A stretch of 64,000 nucleotides of DNA, taken from the NCBI GenBank assembly GCA_028023455.1, contig JAQFVV010000027.1, positions 8,863,845 through 8,927,844 on the forward strand, in the 5' to 3' direction. Under the pieces are notes generated by a model. That model was not told the DNA's origin and ran no database searches. It worked only from the letters and a program-made list of their open reading frames with translations. Positions 61,490 to 64,000 of this stretch are shown piece after piece; position 1 is the first letter of the stretch, and every line of letters starts with the position of its first letter. The translations under genes were made by a program, and so were the position numbers. Source of the stretch: Epiperipatus broadwayi. Taxonomy: Eukaryota; Onychophora; Udeonychophora; Euonychophora; Peripatidae.

Positions 61490-61815
61490 TTGTTTTGCGG
61501 AATTACTTGATAGCATAAGTACACGACCCATGGAAAGGCCGTCATTTTTGTAATAGTTTTTTTTAACAAATTCTTTTTTTGCTTTGTGAAATTACTTGCT
61601 ATGAATAAAATGCTCATAATCGAATTAAGCCTCTTAAATATAAGGAAAAAATTACTTCCTTTGCATAAAATGCTTCCTAAAAAAATTACAGTTTATGAAT
61701 CGCGGAATAATTATTTTTCTTTGAAAAATATGTCCTCTAACAAAAAAATGCTTAATTTGACTATCACATGACAGCATTATGAACAAACGTTCAGGGATTT
61801 TATATATAAGATTTA
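61490..61815 (+). repeat. Direct repeat, copy 2
   Basis: Second copy of the 60885 repeat (tgctcataatcgaattaagcctct at 61611 versus 60991). It begins beyond the putative end of the 3' LTR, so the duplication extends outside the element or a second, partial LTR lies here. Confidence 0.75.
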
Positions 61816-63157
61816 CGAAAAACCTAATTTCTCCATTTTTGAAGAATGAGGTTAATGAGTGGTTTCTAAACATTACGAATGATTAAAATAAATTAAAATT
61901 TAACAAACCAATCTTCTATTTTAAAATAGCCCATTAATTTCAATATATATACAAAATTTATGCCCTTCTTCTTTATAAATCTTGTTTTATTATATCAATT
62001 ATTCTAAAATAAATAAATAACACTCCAATGTTTCAACTATATTCTTTTATAGTCTTTATCAGGAACAACTAAAAAATACATAAAAAAACAATAAATACAA
62101 ATAATAGTTCATATAATAAAACAAGATATATAAAGAGGAGAATGTGTTTTGTATATTAAGAATGATTACATTAGACTGATATACAGGGTTATTTGACACT
62201 GTTATGTGAGCAGTTTCTTTATTTTAATTTTTTTTTTACTTTTCTCTCTGCCCAACACTCTTAATGTACAGCTTTACAACGTATGCTGCTTAATTAGGTT
62301 CATTTATCTTTTCCTCTCAAATTGTTGCTTAAGAAAAAAATGGAGAAATTAAGCAAACTTTTGAACTAAAGCATATAAAATTTCTATTGAGTGTTCCTTT
62401 GATAGAACAACCTAGTTGGTTACGGCATCATTTTAAATATGGCATTCACAGTCTTAAGGATTATCCGTTCAATTTCTATGCTAGTTTTAGACACTGATTA
62501 GGCCAACCTGCAAGCTATTACTAATAGTTGTAAGTATTTGAAAAAGTATAAATAAAATGATATTTTTTTCTGAAAACATTTAACAACTGGACTAAATCAA
62601 GGGCTGCCCAACTTTTTATCTCAAAGATGATTTGATAATGCTGTAAAAATTGGAAAAATTCCGGTGAAAGCTTTGACACTTTTTCACTCTATTTTATGAA
62701 AGATTTTTGAATAATAATAATTACGATAATGTGTAATAAAATATATTTTAAAAAATATTTAAGGTTAATTTAAATAGCATAATGCTTCTATAATGTACCA
62801 ATATTTACTTTTAATATGAAGAGTGATCTCAACGTTTTATTACTGGACCATTTACATTTGGCTTGTAATTGGCAAGCTTTAATCTTATATCTTACCTTCT
62901 TTTAAGTTAAATGTATTTCAATGCTAAGTTAAAATTGTCAGCATGGCTAAATCCCTCTTCAGTCATATATGAAGTGGAGAATATTAAGATAAAAGGTAAT
63001 ATTGTACAGTGGTTAAACTTTCGACGCTAAATATGAGTTAATGTCAAAATTTAAATCTTAAAAAATTTTTAAGATCAAGTTAATTTTGCACAAACATACA
63101 AACTTGTAAAACAGTGTTCACATGATCACCATTTCTTATGTTTGCTCAAGCTGTTAA
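61816..63157. other. Non-coding; possible orphan hAT-like end near 62598
   Basis: caagggctgcccaacttttta (62598-62618) resembles a hAT-type terminus (CAGGGGTTCCCAACCTTT form), but no opposite end or 8-bp duplication was found. The rest is featureless AT-rich DNA. Confidence 0.4.
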
Positions 63158-63664
63158 AACAGGCAAAACTCTCCATACAGTAGTGCCACTCAGTGTACAG
63201 TAACCAATGGATGCAAGAAGATTTATGCATAAAATCCCTATCTAGTGCCTAAATCATCCAATATGACTAGTTTCTAGCTAGTGGTTTTCATCAGTAAGGA
63301 GTCTTGGATCTGAGAGCACTGCACCTAAATCTTAGAATCCAATGCAACCCTCCAGCAGCCACCTTTTATCTCTATTTAACTACAAAACTATGAGTCTAAA
63401 ATTGGAAAACATAATAATATTTTCAATTCAAGCTCATTAATTTATATTGTCATATATTTATATAGGTTGCATTGGAACCTAAGATATAGGTGCAGTGCTC
63501 TCAGATCCAAAGCTCCTCACTCATGAAAGCTACAAGCTAGAAACTAGTCTGGTGATATTGGATGAGTAGGCACTAAATGGGGATTTTGTGCACAAATCTT
63601 CTTGCATCCATTCATTACTCTGGCTTGCACTGAGTGAAACTACTGTATGGAGACTTTTGTCTGT
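63158..63664. mobile_element. Long-armed foldback element flanked by TTAA
   Basis: Arms of about 190-200 bp (63158-63349 and 63465-63664) are inverted copies. They share aaaa-tctccatacagtag, actcagtg, ggatgcaagaagattt, aaaatccc, agtgcct, atccaatat, actagtttctagct and ggatctgagagcactgcacc. The 115-bp centre is non-coding. TTAA occurs at both outer boundaries (63154-63157 and 63665-63668), as expected for a piggyBac-type duplication, but the termini are not the usual CCC form, so the superfamily is open. A fragment of the end also occurs at 42420. Confidence 0.82.
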
Positions 63665-63668
63665 TTAA

Positions 63669-64000
63669 TTATTAGAATTTGAGTTACTTTTTATTATATA
63701 ATTAAAAAAACCCGATTATACTAAATTTCAATAATCTTATATTTTGACAATATCAACTTCATGTGTTTTAACTGTTTTCAATGGTTATCGGAGAGAATTC
63801 TTATTTAAAATATACCATAAGAAAAGCAAAAAATTGTTTTATTTTTTATAACTGAAAGAAATTTAAAACATAATCAAGACATTGCCAGCCAGACATGAGA
63901 ATGCAAAACAACAACTACACAAATATATATATAGTACTAATAATTCTGCGCTAACATGTTTGTTAGAGAAGTTTAATTTTGTTTATAAGTTTATATATGC
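63669..64000. other. Non-coding, no feature seen
   Basis: AT-rich sequence to the end of the window. Confidence 0.5.

Noticed and set aside
1-64000. Prokaryotic features (operons, CRISPR, ribosome binding sites)
   Set aside because: The window is clearly eukaryotic repeat-rich DNA; none of the repeats has spacer-repeat regularity and there are no gene clusters.

Overview
This is an AT-rich, intergenic or intronic stretch of an animal nuclear genome. I see no complete protein-coding gene, no rRNA, no intact tRNA, no operon and no CRISPR array. Nearly all readable content is decayed mobile DNA: RTE-like and other LINE fragments, tRNA-derived SINEs, a Ty3/gypsy retrotransposon carcass, a hAT element, a Merlin element, and many foldback/MITE-type inverted repeats. 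The long-intron, SINE-rich, RTE-rich and very AT-rich character fits a cephalopod or another large-genome invertebrate. That assignment is inference and is not proven by any single gene.

Layout. 0-10 kb: small tandem duplications, a 1.45-kb hAT element with a perfect 8-bp target duplication (2723-4172), a MITE at 5.5 kb, a seven-unit minisatellite at 8.4 kb and a hairpin next to it. 10-22 kb: a 168-bp foldback, a 124-bp tandem duplication, a SINE and dispersed repeat pairs. 22.5-30.2 kb: a LINE cluster, with two adjacent LINE remnants on the minus strand and an RTE remnant on the plus strand that carries a MITE inserted between its endonuclease and RT parts. This stretch also holds a 333-bp foldback and two SINEs. 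36-40 kb: a LINE RT fragment, SINE heads, a GC-richer block that may be an LTR, and a 267-bp tandem duplication. 41-45.6 kb: a nest in which a 2.5-kb Merlin element is inserted, with a 9-bp target duplication, into one unit of an older repeat array. 48.5-49.9 kb: another RTE remnant on the plus strand. 55.6-61.4 kb: the Ty3/gypsy element with gag, protease, RT, RNase H and integrase traces in canonical order, an internal fivefold 153-bp amplification in its RNase H region, and a SINE inserted at the end of pol. 63.2-63.7 kb: a long-armed foldback.

The best candidate for host-gene sequence is at 53.61-54.15 kb on the minus strand. A 30-codon ATG-initiated reading frame ends at a splice-donor-like site, and CRE-, E2F- and CCAAT-like motifs lie upstream. 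If real, this is a first coding exon whose remaining exons lie in or beyond the window. A second, weaker island on the minus strand at 47.6-47.8 kb is a 55-codon Cys/His-containing frame behind an acceptor-like AG. Most short ORFs elsewhere look like chance frames in AT-rich DNA.
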